Source of the DNA: an uncultured Coriobacteriales bacterium
GTDB lineage: Bacteria > Actinomycetota > Coriobacteriia > Coriobacteriales > UMGS124
Reading direction: 5' to 3'
Length of the DNA stretch: 32,245 bases
Assembly: GCA_903789505.1 (NCBI GenBank)
Contig: CAIFEU010000008.1
Span: 2,047-34,291, forward strand
The position numbers and the translations under genes are program-made. The stretch's first letter is position 1, and every line of letters starts with the position of its first letter. Of this stretch, positions 1-8,912 are shown piece by piece. The notes under the pieces are model-generated. The model worked only from the letters and a program-made list of their open reading frames with translations, made no database searches and had not been told where the DNA came from.

Positions 1-94
1 CGGGTGCCGTCCCGCGCGCCGCGGCCCTCTTTGTGCAAGCTCTGGTCATTGCGCCCCCGCTCCGACCGCAGACGGCGATTGCGGGACGCGACGA

Positions 95-100
95 TACAAT
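95..100 (+). promoter_or_regulatory. candidate -10 element upstream of bioY
   Basis: A TACAAT hexamer lies about 100 bases before the bioY start in otherwise very GC-rich DNA. No convincing -35 hexamer is present at 16-18 bases upstream. The same hexamer appears ahead of glmS. The remaining bases from 1 to 201 show no supported gene; the frame open from position 4 is an upstream extension of bioY with no membrane-protein character. Confidence 0.25.
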
Positions 101-201
101 GGCGGGACGCGTGCGGCGACCCGTCGCCCGGGCGGGGGTCGCCCTGCCCGCCGCCGGCTCCGCGCGACATCCCGACACGCTTGCGAGGGGAGTGGCGACA
201 C

Positions 202-834
202 ATGGCCGACACGCAGCAGGAAAGTACCGCCCGGGAGGCGGGCGCGGAATCGCCGGGACGCATCCGCACGATCGTGGAGTGCGCCGCCGCGATCGCGCTC
301 ATCGCGATAGGCGCGCAGATTACGATTCCCCTGGGCTTCCTCAAGTTCACGCTTCAGGTGCTCGTCGTCATGCTGGTGGCGCTGGTGTTCAAGCCGGTGC
401 CCGCGCTCGTGACGTTGGCGTGCTACATCCTGCTGGGGGCCGTCGGCGTCCCGGTGTTCTCCTGGTCGGGCGCCCCGGGGCTCGCGCGGCTGGTGGGGCC
501 GTTCGGGGGCTACCTGTTCTCCTACGTGCTCGCCGCCCCTCTCGGCTCCCTCGTGCGTCGCGCGATCTGCCCTCCTGCGCGCCGGGCGCAGGCGAGGTCG
601 CGCGGGGTCGTCGCCGACGTCGCCGCGCTGCTCGTCGTCGCCGTGACCATCTATCTGGTCGAGACCGTCTACTTTGTCGCGATCGGCGCGCCGGGCGCCC
701 CCTCGACGGGCATCGTCGGCGTGCTGCTGTTCACGACGATTCCCTACATCCCTGCCGAGGCGCTCAAGGCGGTGGCGGCGTTCTTCATTGCGCGGTCGCT
801 GCGCCGGGCGATTCCCTCGCTCGCCGAGCGATGA
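202..834 (+). CDS. bioY: Biotin ECF transporter S component BioY
   Basis: A 210-residue polytopic membrane protein of the BioY family, the substrate-binding subunit that captures biotin and works with an energy-coupling module (EcfA/A'/T) or alone at low efficiency. Family features seen are the early FTLQVLVVMLVAL helix, the ILLGAVGVPVFS segment and the diagnostic GxxGGYL-type stretch (LVGPFGGYLFSYV). The last helix pair ends in a short basic tail. I chose ATG 202 because a GAGGGGAG ribosome site lies 10 bases upstream and because the open frame further upstream encodes Arg/Pro-rich sequence unlike BioY. No EcfA/EcfT genes are next to it, so it probably shares a module encoded elsewhere (group II behaviour, inferred). 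The gene is followed by 265 bases without a gene before ccmE. Confidence 0.92.
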   Translation: MADTQQESTAREAGAESPGRIRTIVECAAAIALIAIGAQITIPLGFLKFTLQVLVVMLVALVFKPVPALVTLACYILLGAVGVPVFSWSGAPGLARLVGPFGGYLFSYVLAAPLGSLVRRAICPPARRAQARSRGVVADVAALLVVAVTIYLVETVYFVAIGAPGAPSTGIVGVLLFTTIPYIPAEALKAVAAFFIARSLRRAIPSLAER

Positions 835-1099
835 GCCGCTCCGCCCGGGCGGTCCTCGCGGGCGATGTTGTGCTTTTTCTGCCCTCCGCCGGTGCGCACC
901 GCGACAATATATGGCATCCTACCTGCCCAAATAGAGAACAAACATTTCTGCCAGTACTCATATCCGCGTCGCGGCGCTATGACAGAATGCGTGTCTGTGT
1001 GCCCGGGCGCCCGTTTCGGCGCACCGCAGCAAGGGTCCGGAGTCGTGCGCGGTGGGCGCGCCCGCTCCGGTGCCATCGAGCGTAGAGGGAGAGTCTTCG

Positions 1100-1777
1100 A
1101 TGAACTCATCTGCCAAGAGGCGGCTCACGATCGTCGGGCTCGTCATCGTCGTCGTCGCGATTCTGCTGTTCGTCTTTCTGGGCTCGGGCAGCAACGCCAA
1201 GGCGATCAGCGTGACCGACGCGGCGTCGGGCTCGTATGACGGGCGCAAGGTCCAGGTCTCCGGCGCCATCGCCGACGACTCCTACACCACGCAGGGCTCC
1301 GAGACGACGTTCACGATCTGCGACGAGGGTGACCCCGACACGACCCTGACGGTCAAGTACGACGGCGCCCTGCCCGCGACGTTCGGCAACGGCGTCACCG
1401 CCATCTGCACCGGCACGGTCAGCGGCGGCGAGCTCGACGCCTCGGAGATGGTCACCAAGTGCCCCTCCAAGTACGAGAGCGCCGAGGGTTCGCTCACGGT
1501 CGGCCTGATGCTGCAGAACGCTTCCACCTACAAGGGGACGCAGATCAAGGTGGCGGGGTACGTCACCGAGGGCACGTTGGCCGACGCGACCGCCGACGTG
1601 CGGTTCGTCCTCAACTCGCAGGGCAGCAGCGTCGACGTCGTCTACGACGGCGCGCTGCCCGACGGCATCGCTGACGGGTCCGCAGTCGTCGTGACCGGCA
1701 CCCTCTCGGACGACGCGTCGCAGTTCGTGGCGACCGACGTCGCCCTGGACAGCAGCATCAGCTCCGCTCAGGACTAG
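1100..1777 (+). CDS. ccmE: Cys-type heme chaperone CcmE with duplicated OB domain
   Basis: CcmE carries heme covalently at the outer face of the membrane and hands it to apocytochrome c through CcmF. The 225-residue product has a short N-terminus and one membrane helix (about residues 9-27), then an OB-type beta domain ending in C121-P-S-K-Y125. This is the CxxxY heme-attachment signature of the variant CcmE of the so-called system I*, in place of the usual HxxxY. A second OB-like repeat follows (about residues 131-220): both repeats contain V.YDGALP and TGT.S, and Y(D/K)G...V.G. The second copy has no Cys or His at the heme position. Start ATG 1100 follows a GAGGGAGAG site; an upstream in-frame start at 1052 is less likely. 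It heads the ccm operon, 32 bases before ccmF. The duplication is what I see; its role is unknown. Confidence 0.85.
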   Translation: MNSSAKRRLTIVGLVIVVVAILLFVFLGSGSNAKAISVTDAASGSYDGRKVQVSGAIADDSYTTQGSETTFTICDEGDPDTTLTVKYDGALPATFGNGVTAICTGTVSGGELDASEMVTKCPSKYESAEGSLTVGLMLQNASTYKGTQIKVAGYVTEGTLADATADVRFVLNSQGSSVDVVYDGALPDGIADGSAVVVTGTLSDDASQFVATDVALDSSISSAQD

Positions 1778-1809
1778 ACGGCTCGAGAGCAGCACGAGGA
1801 GAGGAAGAC

Positions 1810-4092
1810 ATGGTTTCCTACGGAATGGTCACGTTCGGCGCGGCGATGCTGTGGCTGTGCTTCATCATCGCCGCCGCCTCCGCGGTGTTCCTCGCCGTCG
1901 GTCACTTCGCGAAGAGCGCCGACTCGCGCACCTGGGGATTCCGGCTGGTGTACGGCTCCTGCGCCACGGCGCTGCTCGCCTGCCTGACGATCGTCGTCGG
2001 GTTCTTCACGCACAACATCGCGATTGAGTACGTGGCGCAGAACTACCCCGTCGACACCGGCTCGCTGTTCTGGCTGTACAAGCTCTCCGGCCTATGGGCG
2101 GGGCGCGCGGGCTCGCTTTTGCTGTGGGGCTTCCTGATCTCGGCGTTCGCGGCGTTCATCGCCTGGAAGCGCCGCAGCGAGCGCGACTCGCTCACGACCG
2201 TTGCCCTGATGGTCATCCAGGTCGTCCTGGTCCTGTTCACGGCCACGATGCTGTTCTCGTCGTCCAACAACCCCTTCCTGGCGACCGACTCCAGCTACAT
2301 CTCCGACGGTAAGCTCACCGGGACGGCGATGCTGTGGGGGATGAACATCCTGCTCGAGCACTGGGCGATGGTCCTCCATCCGCCGATGCTGTTCATCGGC
2401 TACGCCGGCATGACCGTCCCGTTCGCGTACGGCCTGGCGGCTCTGATCGTCAACGACCCTTCCAGGCGTTGGGTCGACCTGTGCCAGCGCATCGCCCTGT
2501 TCGCGTTCATCTTCCTGACGATTGGCATCGGCCTGGGCGCCGTGTGGGCATACGTCGTTCTGGGCTGGGGCGGCTACTGGGGCTGGGACCCGGTCGAGAA
2601 CGCGAGCCTGCTGTCGTGGCTCACGTCCGTGGCGATGCTGCACAGCTTCAACGTCTACCGCCGCCGCTCGATGATGCACGGCTGGGCGCTGCTCTCCGCG
2701 ACGCTGACGTTCGTGTTCGTCGTGCTGGGCACGTTCATCACGCGTTCGGGGCTGGTGCAGTCGGTCCACGCGTTCTCGAACGACAACGTCTCGACGGCGA
2801 TCTTCCTCATCATCATGATTGCCGCCTTCGCGGCCTTCGCCATCCTGTGGTTCGTGCGCCGCAAGGACTTCGCCAACCTCGACGACATAGAGTCGGTCGC
2901 CTCAAAGAACGGCTCGTACTACCTGACCTGCCTGATCATGGTGTTCGCCGGCATTCTGCTGGCCTACCTCACCGTCTGCAGCGCCCTCCCCAGCTGGATG
3001 CCCGCCGGCGGCACGTCGATCGGTACCGGGGCGTATGAGACCATCTCGCGCCCGCTCGGCATCCTGGTGTGCCTGCTCGCCGCCGTCTGCCCGTTCCTGT
3101 CGTGGAAGCGCACCGACGGCGCGGAGTTCTGGAGGAACCTGCGGGCGCCGCTGGTGGTGGCTGTCGTCATCTTCGTCGCCCTGCTGGTCGAGTTCTTCGT
3201 CAACCTGCTCCCCGCCTACAACGAGGTGATGGCGTCCGGTGGCACCGCCGCCGACGACCTGGCGTCGATGGGGCCGTCGTGGTACTACAACGGGCTAGCG
3301 GTCGTCGGTCTGTTCGTCGCCTCGCTGCTCGCCTGCAACTCGCTGTACCTGCTCGTGCGCGGCGTGCGCGGCAGGATGGAGAGCAAGGGCGAGGGCTTCG
3401 GCACCGCCCTGGGGCATCTGGTCACCAAGTCGCCGGCGGCGTTCGGTGGGTATCTGACGCACCTCGGCCTGGGCATCGTCCTGGTGGGCCTGATCGGCTC
3501 GAGCATGTACGTCACCGAGTACACCTACGACGTGACGACCGCCTCGTCGGGGACGCTCGAGATCGGCGACTACAGCATCGAGTACGGCGGGCTCTCCACC
3601 TCGACCGATGACCTCGGCTTCTCCAACATCTCGGCGAACCTGTCGGTCTCCTCGGATGGCAGCTATGTGACGACACTCGACCCGACGATCAGCATCGCCA
3701 ACTCCGGCAGTTCGATGGGCTCGGTGCGCTCCACCGCGAAGGTGCATTCGACGCCCGCGGGCGACCTGTTCGCCGCCCTCTCAGCCCAGCAGAACAGCTC
3801 CACCGGCCAGATCGTGGCGCTGTACCTGAGCGTGCGCGAGAACCCGCTGATCTCGTTCGTGTGGGTGGGCTTCGCCGTCATGGTCGTGGGCATCGTGATG
3901 GCCACGGCGATGCGTCGCGGGTCCGAGCAGGGCGCCGTTGCCGCGGGAGCGAAGGGCGGGGTCGCCCCGGTCGTCGCGGGCGGCGCCGGCAAGCGCGCGT
4001 TCCAGCCCCTCCCCAAGTCCAAGGCGGGCGCCTCTGGTGCCGGCTCCGCGGCACGGCCCAAGAAGTCGTCGCGCCCGCGCAAGTCGCACTAG
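1810..4092 (+). CDS. ccmF: Cytochrome c heme lyase subunit CcmF
   Basis: A 760-residue polytopic membrane protein of the CcmF/CcmC/NrfE heme-handling family, which takes heme from CcmE and ligates it to CxxCH motifs of apocytochrome c outside the membrane. The tryptophan-rich WWD segment is clear (GWGGYWGWDPVEN, about residues 252-264). The flanking heme-ligand regions are also present: HPPMLFIGY with H190, and the TRSGLVQSVHAFS stretch after the WWD loop. A large extracytoplasmic segment near the C-terminus (about residues 580-670) is followed by a final helix and an unusual basic, Ala/Gly/Lys-rich cytoplasmic tail of about 60 residues. ATG 1810 is preceded by GAGGAGAGGAAG. Its stop codon lies inside the presumed ribosome site of ccmA, so the two are probably translationally coupled. 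Confidence 0.96.
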   Translation: MVSYGMVTFGAAMLWLCFIIAAASAVFLAVGHFAKSADSRTWGFRLVYGSCATALLACLTIVVGFFTHNIAIEYVAQNYPVDTGSLFWLYKLSGLWAGRAGSLLLWGFLISAFAAFIAWKRRSERDSLTTVALMVIQVVLVLFTATMLFSSSNNPFLATDSSYISDGKLTGTAMLWGMNILLEHWAMVLHPPMLFIGYAGMTVPFAYGLAALIVNDPSRRWVDLCQRIALFAFIFLTIGIGLGAVWAYVVLGWGGYWGWDPVENASLLSWLTSVAMLHSFNVYRRRSMMHGWALLSATLTFVFVVLGTFITRSGLVQSVHAFSNDNVSTAIFLIIMIAAFAAFAILWFVRRKDFANLDDIESVASKNGSYYLTCLIMVFAGILLAYLTVCSALPSWMPAGGTSIGTGAYETISRPLGILVCLLAAVCPFLSWKRTDGAEFWRNLRAPLVVAVVIFVALLVEFFVNLLPAYNEVMASGGTAADDLASMGPSWYYNGLAVVGLFVASLLACNSLYLLVRGVRGRMESKGEGFGTALGHLVTKSPAAFGGYLTHLGLGIVLVGLIGSSMYVTEYTYDVTTASSGTLEIGDYSIEYGGLSTSTDDLGFSNISANLSVSSDGSYVTTLDPTISIANSGSSMGSVRSTAKVHSTPAGDLFAALSAQQNSSTGQIVALYLSVRENPLISFVWVGFAVMVVGIVMATAMRRGSEQGAVAAGAKGGVAPVVAGGAGKRAFQPLPKSKAGASGAGSAARPKKSSRPRKSH

Positions 4093-4105
4093 GGCGGCGC
4101 TGACC

Positions 4106-4885
4106 TTGCCCACTGCGAACGACACGCCCCCGAAGGTCACCGGGCCCGCCGGCGCGGGCCCTGCCATCCGGGCACGCGACATCACCAAGGCGTTCGGCTC
4201 GAGGCGCGCCCTCGACGGGGTCGACGTCACGGTCCCTGCCGGCGCGTTCCTCACGGTGTTCGGGCCCAACGGCGCCGGCAAGACGACGCTGCTGCGCATC
4301 CTCTCGACGCTCGCCCGTCCCACGTCCGGCACGCTCGAGCTTCTCGGCGCGGACGCCCTGCACGACGATCCCAACGCGCTGCGCGGGCGAATCGGCATGA
4401 TCTCTCACCGGTCCATGGCGTACGCCGACCTGTCCGCCCGCGAGAACCTGCTGCTGTTCGCCCGCCTGTATGGCGTCGCCGACCCCGACCGGCGCGTGAC
4501 GGAGCTGCTCGAACTGGTCGAGCTCGGGCACCGCGCCAACGACCAGGCCGGCACGTTCTCGCGCGGGATGTCGCAGCGCCTCTCGATCGCACGGGCCCTG
4601 GTCAACGATCCCGAGCTGATTCTGCTCGACGAGCCCTACGCGGGCCTTGACCCGCACGGCATGCGCCTGCTCGATGACCTCATCGAGCGCATTCGCCCCG
4701 GGCGGACGTTCGTGATGGTCTCGCACGACCTCGAACGCGGCTACGCGCTGTGCACGCACGCGCTGATCCTCGCGCGCGGCAGGGTCGTGCTGCAGGGCGC
4801 GCGCGACGAGCTTGACGCCGACGACTTCCGGGACACCTACCTGTCGGTGGTCGGGTCGCTGACGTCCGACGTGGAGGCGGGGTGA
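4106..4885 (+). CDS. ccmA: Heme exporter ATP-binding protein CcmA
   Basis: An ABC-type ATPase that with CcmB (and CcmC/CcmD) drives release of heme-loaded CcmE. Seen in order are the Walker A GPNGAGKTT (about residues 53-61), the ABC signature SRGMSQR (about 152-158), Walker B LILLDEP and the switch histidine in VSHD. The length of 259 residues fits the family. No ATG lies near the N-terminus; I chose TTG 4106 because it follows an AGGGCGG stretch that overlaps the ccmF stop, and because sequence upstream of it is Arg/Ser-rich frame noise antisense to nothing conserved. CTG 4100 is an alternative. The 3' end overlaps ccmB by four bases (GTGA). Confidence 0.92.
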   Translation: MPTANDTPPKVTGPAGAGPAIRARDITKAFGSRRALDGVDVTVPAGAFLTVFGPNGAGKTTLLRILSTLARPTSGTLELLGADALHDDPNALRGRIGMISHRSMAYADLSARENLLLFARLYGVADPDRRVTELLELVELGHRANDQAGTFSRGMSQRLSIARALVNDPELILLDEPYAGLDPHGMRLLDDLIERIRPGRTFVMVSHDLERGYALCTHALILARGRVVLQGARDELDADDFRDTYLSVVGSLTSDVEAG

Positions 4886-5685
4886 TCGCGATGGGGAAGG
4901 GGGACTCGAAGCCGGAGGGCACGCTCGCCGACACGGCCTCGGGCGCGCGTGACGCCGGAGCTGGGAGCCCCGCCGCGTCGCCGCGCCGGGCGTCGGCGTG
5001 GGCGCAGTACCGCGCCCTTCTGGCGAAGGACCTGCGCATCGAGGCGCGCACCCGGGAGATGGTCGTCTCGATGGGCGTCTACGCGGTGCTCGTCCTGACC
5101 GTATACGGTGCGACGCTGTCTCAGACCGGGGACGCCCTTGACGTCCTCAACGTCGCCTCCGGCCTGCTGTGGGCGATGGTGGTGTTCACTTCGCTGCTCG
5201 GTCTGAACCGGTCCTTCTCGCACGAGAGGGCCGATGGCTGCATGGAAGGGGTCCTGCTCGCCCCGGTGAGCCGCTCTGCGATGTTCTTCGCAAAGGCGAC
5301 GAGCAACTTCCTGTTCATGCTTGTCGTCGAGGTCATCGCCGTACCGCTCTTCTTCCTGTTCTTCCTTGCCGGGGCGCAGGTGGGGCCCAGCGCGTGGCTC
5401 ATCGTCCCGCCCCTTCTGCTCGGCACCGTCGGCATGGCGGGCATCGGCACGTTCATGGCGACGATCACGATGGATACGCGCGGCAAGGACGTGCTGCTCG
5501 CGATTCTGCTCATCCCGGTGATTTTCCCGCTGCTGTACGCCTGCGTGAGCTCGACCTCGATCGCCCTGCTCGACGTTGTCGGTCAGATGGGGACCTACCT
5601 GCGATCGCTCGCGCTGGCGGGGGGTTACGATGTCATCATGCTCGCGGCCGCCTGGGGGCTGTACGAGTTCGTCGTTGGGTCGTAG
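4882..5685 (+). CDS. ccmB: Heme exporter membrane protein CcmB
   Basis: Membrane partner of CcmA in the CcmABCD complex. After a hydrophilic N-terminus of about 45 residues the protein has six predicted hydrophobic segments. It carries the CcmB-like cytoplasmic motif LLAKDLRIEARTREMV and the RSFSHERADGCMEGVLLAPVS region, which matches the family pattern (F.xE...G.L..L..SP). The start is ambiguous: GTG 4882 overlaps the ccmA stop and has GGAGG four bases upstream, while ATG 4891 is nine bases further in. The length of 267 residues is slightly above the usual 220 because of the N-terminal extension. The 86-base gap to ccmC contains a strong AAGGAGA site for ccmC. Confidence 0.9.
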   Translation: MIAMGKGDSKPEGTLADTASGARDAGAGSPAASPRRASAWAQYRALLAKDLRIEARTREMVVSMGVYAVLVLTVYGATLSQTGDALDVLNVASGLLWAMVVFTSLLGLNRSFSHERADGCMEGVLLAPVSRSAMFFAKATSNFLFMLVVEVIAVPLFFLFFLAGAQVGPSAWLIVPPLLLGTVGMAGIGTFMATITMDTRGKDVLLAILLIPVIFPLLYACVSSTSIALLDVVGQMGTYLRSLALAGGYDVIMLAAAWGLYEFVVGS

Positions 5686-5771
5686 CGGCGCCGCGCGCGA
5701 CGCCGGGCGACGGTGAGCGCACGGGCCATGTGCCGGGGCGGCGAGCGAACGAGACGAAAGGAGACTGAATC

Positions 5772-6572
5772 GTGGCGAACGAAAGCGCAAACGAGCGGGA
5801 GGCGGGGGGCGGTCGCCGCTGGTCCAGCGGGCGCTGGACGACCGTCGCGATCGTCGCCGTCGTCCTGGGGTGCGCACTGACGACGCTCGACTTCCTGTGG
5901 GCGTTCCTGCGCGCCCCGATGGTCAGCGGTGCGAACCTCTCTGACGGTCAGGCCGCCATCATCAACGGCACGGTCGTGAGCACGAGGCTGCTCTTCTCGC
6001 AGAAGATCTTCTACTTCCACGTGCCGGTGGCCATCGTGTCGTTCTGCTTCATCATCGCGGCCGCGGTCTACGCGGTCATGTTCCTCGCGCGGCGCCGCGA
6101 GTCGTATGACCTGCGCTCGAGGCTGTGCATGCTCGTGGGGCTGGTCTTCATCGTCGCGACGATGATCTCGGGCGACCTGTGGACGCGCCATGACTGGGGC
6201 GTCTGGTGGGTGTGGGAGCCGCGCCTGACCACCTACTTCATCCTGATGCTGCTCGTGATTGCGTACTTCATCCTGCGCGCCGCCGTCGAGGATCCCGAGA
6301 CCCAGGCGCGCTTCGCCGCCGTCTTCGCAATCGTCGCCGCGATTGACGCCCCGATATCGTTCTTCATCACGCGTCTGGTCCCCTCCTCGATCCACCCGGT
6401 GGTCATCCGCACCGACTCGGGCCTCCCCCCGGACATGCTGGTCCCGTTCCTGGCGGGCATCTTCGGGATGGCGCTGGTGGGATTCGGCTTCTTCCGCCTG
6501 CGCCTGACCTTGGAGGAGCAGGCCATGGAGGTCGAGAGCCTCAAACGCTCCTACGAGGAGCTCCTCGACTAG
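5772..6572 (+). CDS. ccmC: Heme-handling protein CcmC
   Basis: CcmC binds heme through its WWD domain and two external histidines and loads it on CcmE. The 266-residue protein shows six hydrophobic segments, the WWD segment WGVWWVWEPRLT (starting at W142), and candidate axial histidines H83 (in KIFYFHVPVA) and H208 (in SSIHPVV), placed on either side of the WWD loop as in the family. The C-terminus ends in a charged, probably coiled segment of about 25 residues. The start is GTG 5772 with AAGGAGA eight bases upstream. It lies between ccmB and the small ccmD-like gene, as expected for the operon. Confidence 0.95.
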   Translation: MANESANEREAGGGRRWSSGRWTTVAIVAVVLGCALTTLDFLWAFLRAPMVSGANLSDGQAAIINGTVVSTRLLFSQKIFYFHVPVAIVSFCFIIAAAVYAVMFLARRRESYDLRSRLCMLVGLVFIVATMISGDLWTRHDWGVWWVWEPRLTTYFILMLLVIAYFILRAAVEDPETQARFAAVFAIVAAIDAPISFFITRLVPSSIHPVVIRTDSGLPPDMLVPFLAGIFGMALVGFGFFRLRLTLEEQAMEVESLKRSYEELLD

Positions 6573-6623
6573 GGCCTGTCGCCCGCGCACCTCGTACCCG
6601 CACCAAGAAGAGAGGATGTCACC

Positions 6624-6854
6624 ATGGATCCGGTTCTCGAGGAAGTCTATTCGACGGTCCTGTCGGGCGCACCCTACGTCATCGGCGCCTACGCGCTGAT
6701 CTGGGTCGTCCTGATGGTCTTCGTCATCATGATGCTGAACAGGTCGCGCAAGACGCAGAAGGACATCGACGCTCTGCGCGAGTCGATCGAGCGCCGCAAG
6801 GAGCGGACCTCCCGTCCCGACGACGTCCCGACTGAGGGGCGGAGCGAGGACTAG
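6624..6854 (+). CDS. ccmD: Small CcmD-like membrane protein
   Basis: A 76-residue protein with one membrane helix (about residues 17-38, rich in Val/Met/Ile) followed by a highly charged cytoplasmic segment with an RSRKTQKDIDALRES stretch. This topology, the size and the position directly after ccmC fit CcmD, the small subunit that stabilises CcmC and is needed for CcmE release. CcmD is poorly conserved in sequence, so the call rests on topology and neighbourhood. ATG 6624 has an AGAGG site eight bases upstream. It is the last recognisable ccm gene; 64 bases separate it from the PPK2 gene. Confidence 0.75.
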   Translation: MDPVLEEVYSTVLSGAPYVIGAYALIWVVLMVFVIMMLNRSRKTQKDIDALRESIERRKERTSRPDDVPTEGRSED

Positions 6855-6918
6855 GGCCGTCAACGGGGTCATCGCCCGTCGTCGCCTGCCGGGCGTCGGA
6901 CGGGGAATGGAGGGACGC

Positions 6919-7884
6919 ATGCTTGACGAGGTCGTGTTCGAGCCGCAGATGGACAAGGGGCTGTACCACGAGCGCCGCGACCAGCTCGGCGAGCGCCTCA
7001 TGGTCCTGCAGCAGCAGGCCAAGGCTGCCAAGCTCGGTACGGTGATCATCTTCGAGGGATGGCACGCCGCGGGCAAGGGTGCCTGTATCTCGAACCTGGT
7101 CGTCAACCTCGACCCGCGCCTGTACAGCGTCCACAACATCGCCGACCCCGTCGGCTACGAGGCGCGCCTGCCGTTCATGGCGCGGTTCTGGAGCCGGCTG
7201 GGCGCGCACGGCACGATGACGATCTTCAACCGCTCGTACTACGACGCCCTGTCGCGGTCCTACGTAGACGAGGTGCGCGAGGGCAACATCACCGCAGACC
7301 GCGCCACGCGCGAGGCGCTGACCGAGCGCGCGATGCGCCGCATCAAGGAGCATGTCGGCAGCGCCCGCGCGTTCGAGACCCAGCTGGAGGCCGACGGCTA
7401 CCTGATCGTGAAGCTGTTCCTGCACATCACCAAGCAGGAGCAGACGCGCCGCACGATCGACCTGCTGCTCGACCAGAACTCCTCATGGAAGGTCGACGAC
7501 CGCGACATGAGCCAGCTGCGCCACTACGAGGACTACTACCGGGTTTTCGACCGGTGGCTGAGCGACCCCAAGTTCATGACGACCGGCGTCTGGCACGTCG
7601 TCCCCTCGCAGTACAAGCGCAACGCCACGATCCAGGTCATGCAGACCATCGCCGACGAGATGACCCGCGCCCTCGAGGCGCGCGGGTTCGACACGTCCCA
7701 GCCGATACCCGCGGGCGACGAGCCGGTCGTGACCGTCACCCCCGCGCAGCGGGCGTTCGCCGAGCTCGAGGCCGCCCAGGTGGCGGAGGAGCGCGCCCCC
7801 CGGGAGTTCGAGGACGGCGCCTCCGATGCCGACCCAACCGCGGCGAACGGGGGACGGCCCCTCACTGCGGCGATGGCGACCTAG
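6919..7884 (+). CDS. PPK2 gene, N-terminal domain half, ends at in-frame TAG
   Basis: The first of two polyphosphate kinase 2 domains of a polyphosphate:AMP phosphotransferase (PAP-type, class II PPK2), which uses polyphosphate to phosphorylate nucleotides. The 321 residues seen here include a Walker A-like EGWHAAGKG (residues 46-54) and a lid-region FNRSYYDAL in place of the canonical FDRSWYGR. In the characterised two-domain enzymes the N-terminal domain is thought to be degenerate and the C-terminal one active. ATG 6919 is preferred over ATG 6907 because GGAGGG lies five bases before it. Reading stops at TAG 7882-7884 in an Ala-rich linker, yet the same frame continues directly into the second domain with normal high-GC third positions. 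Either the gene is split, the stop is read through, or the base is wrong. Confidence 0.85.
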   Translation: MLDEVVFEPQMDKGLYHERRDQLGERLMVLQQQAKAAKLGTVIIFEGWHAAGKGACISNLVVNLDPRLYSVHNIADPVGYEARLPFMARFWSRLGAHGTMTIFNRSYYDALSRSYVDEVREGNITADRATREALTERAMRRIKEHVGSARAFETQLEADGYLIVKLFLHITKQEQTRRTIDLLLDQNSSWKVDDRDMSQLRHYEDYYRVFDRWLSDPKFMTTGVWHVVPSQYKRNATIQVMQTIADEMTRALEARGFDTSQPIPAGDEPVVTVTPAQRAFAELEAAQVAEERAPREFEDGASDADPTAANGGRPLTAAMAT

Positions 7885-8912
7885 CAGGCGCGCCAGGAGG
7901 CACAGGCTGCCGCCGTCGAGGCGGCGGGCGGGGCTCGCCAGGCGGTCGCCCGGGCGGCGCGGGACGGCACGCGGCTCGCCGACGATACCGGCGAGGTCCA
8001 CTACACCGAGAAGCAGGCGCGCCGTGTGGTCGGCTCGGTCAAGGGGCTCACCTCGCGATTCAGGCTCGTCGACGTCCCGGACCTCGACGACGTTCGCCAC
8101 GACCTGTGCTTGAGCAAGGAGGAGTACCACGAGCGGCTCGACGAGGAGCAGCGCCGCCTGCGCGAGCTCTCGCTGCAGCTGTATCGACACAGGATTCCGA
8201 TGGTCATCGCCTACGAGGGATGGGACGCCGCCGGCAAGGGAGGCAACATCAAGCGCGTCGCCTCGGCCCTCGACGCGCGCAACTACCAGGTGTACCCGAT
8301 CGCGTCTCCGAGCGCTGACGAGCTGGCGCACCCGTTCCTATGGCGCTTCTGGAACGACCTGCCGCGCACTGGGCACGTTTCGGTGTTCGACCGCACCTGG
8401 TACGGGCGCGTGCTGGTGGAGCGCATCGAGGGGTTCGCCAAGCCGTGGGAGTGGCATCGCGCCTTCGAGGAGATTAACGAGTTCGAGGACGATCTGCGCG
8501 TCTGGGGCGCCGTCCTGGTCAAGTTCTGGGTCGACGTGTCGGCGGGGGAGCAGCTGCGGCGCTTCCAGGACCGCGAGTCCGACCCCGCCCGTCGCTGGAA
8601 GATCACGCAGGAGGACTGGCGCAACCGCTCCAAGAACGACCTGTACCGCGTGTGCGTGAACGATATGCTGCACCTGACCTCGACCGAGTACGCCCCCTGG
8701 GTCGTGATAGAGTCCGACGACAAGCGCTATGCCCGCGTGAAGGCCCTGCACGAGATCAACCGCGCGATCGAGCGTCGCCTCAAGCTGGGAGCCGCGCGGG
8801 CCCCCCGGCCCGGGCGGGGGCGGACGGCGGCGCAGGCGCGGCGGGGGCGGGCTTGGCGAAAAACGCACATTTTGCGTGCGCCTCTTGTGCTGCGCCGCCA
8901 AGTTCCCGATAA
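7885..8912 (+). pseudogene. PPK2 gene, C-terminal (catalytic) domain half, frame disturbed at both ends
   Basis: Continues in the same frame as the preceding half. It carries a complete catalytic-type PPK2 domain: Walker A YEGWDAAGKGGNIKR, the lid-type VFDRTWYGRVLVERIEGF, and the RRWKITQEDWRNR segment. No good start exists for independent translation: GTG 8026 is the first candidate and has no ribosome site. The frame also lacks its own stop. It stays open through the tRNA-Glu gene to 9606, while the neighbouring frame has three consecutive stops (TAA TGA TAA, 8910-8918) just where the domain should end. Loss of one base in the G/C-rich run at about 8795-8850 would explain this; I placed the end at the first of those stops. 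It could be a true pseudogene, a readthrough product, or an assembly error. Confidence 0.7.
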
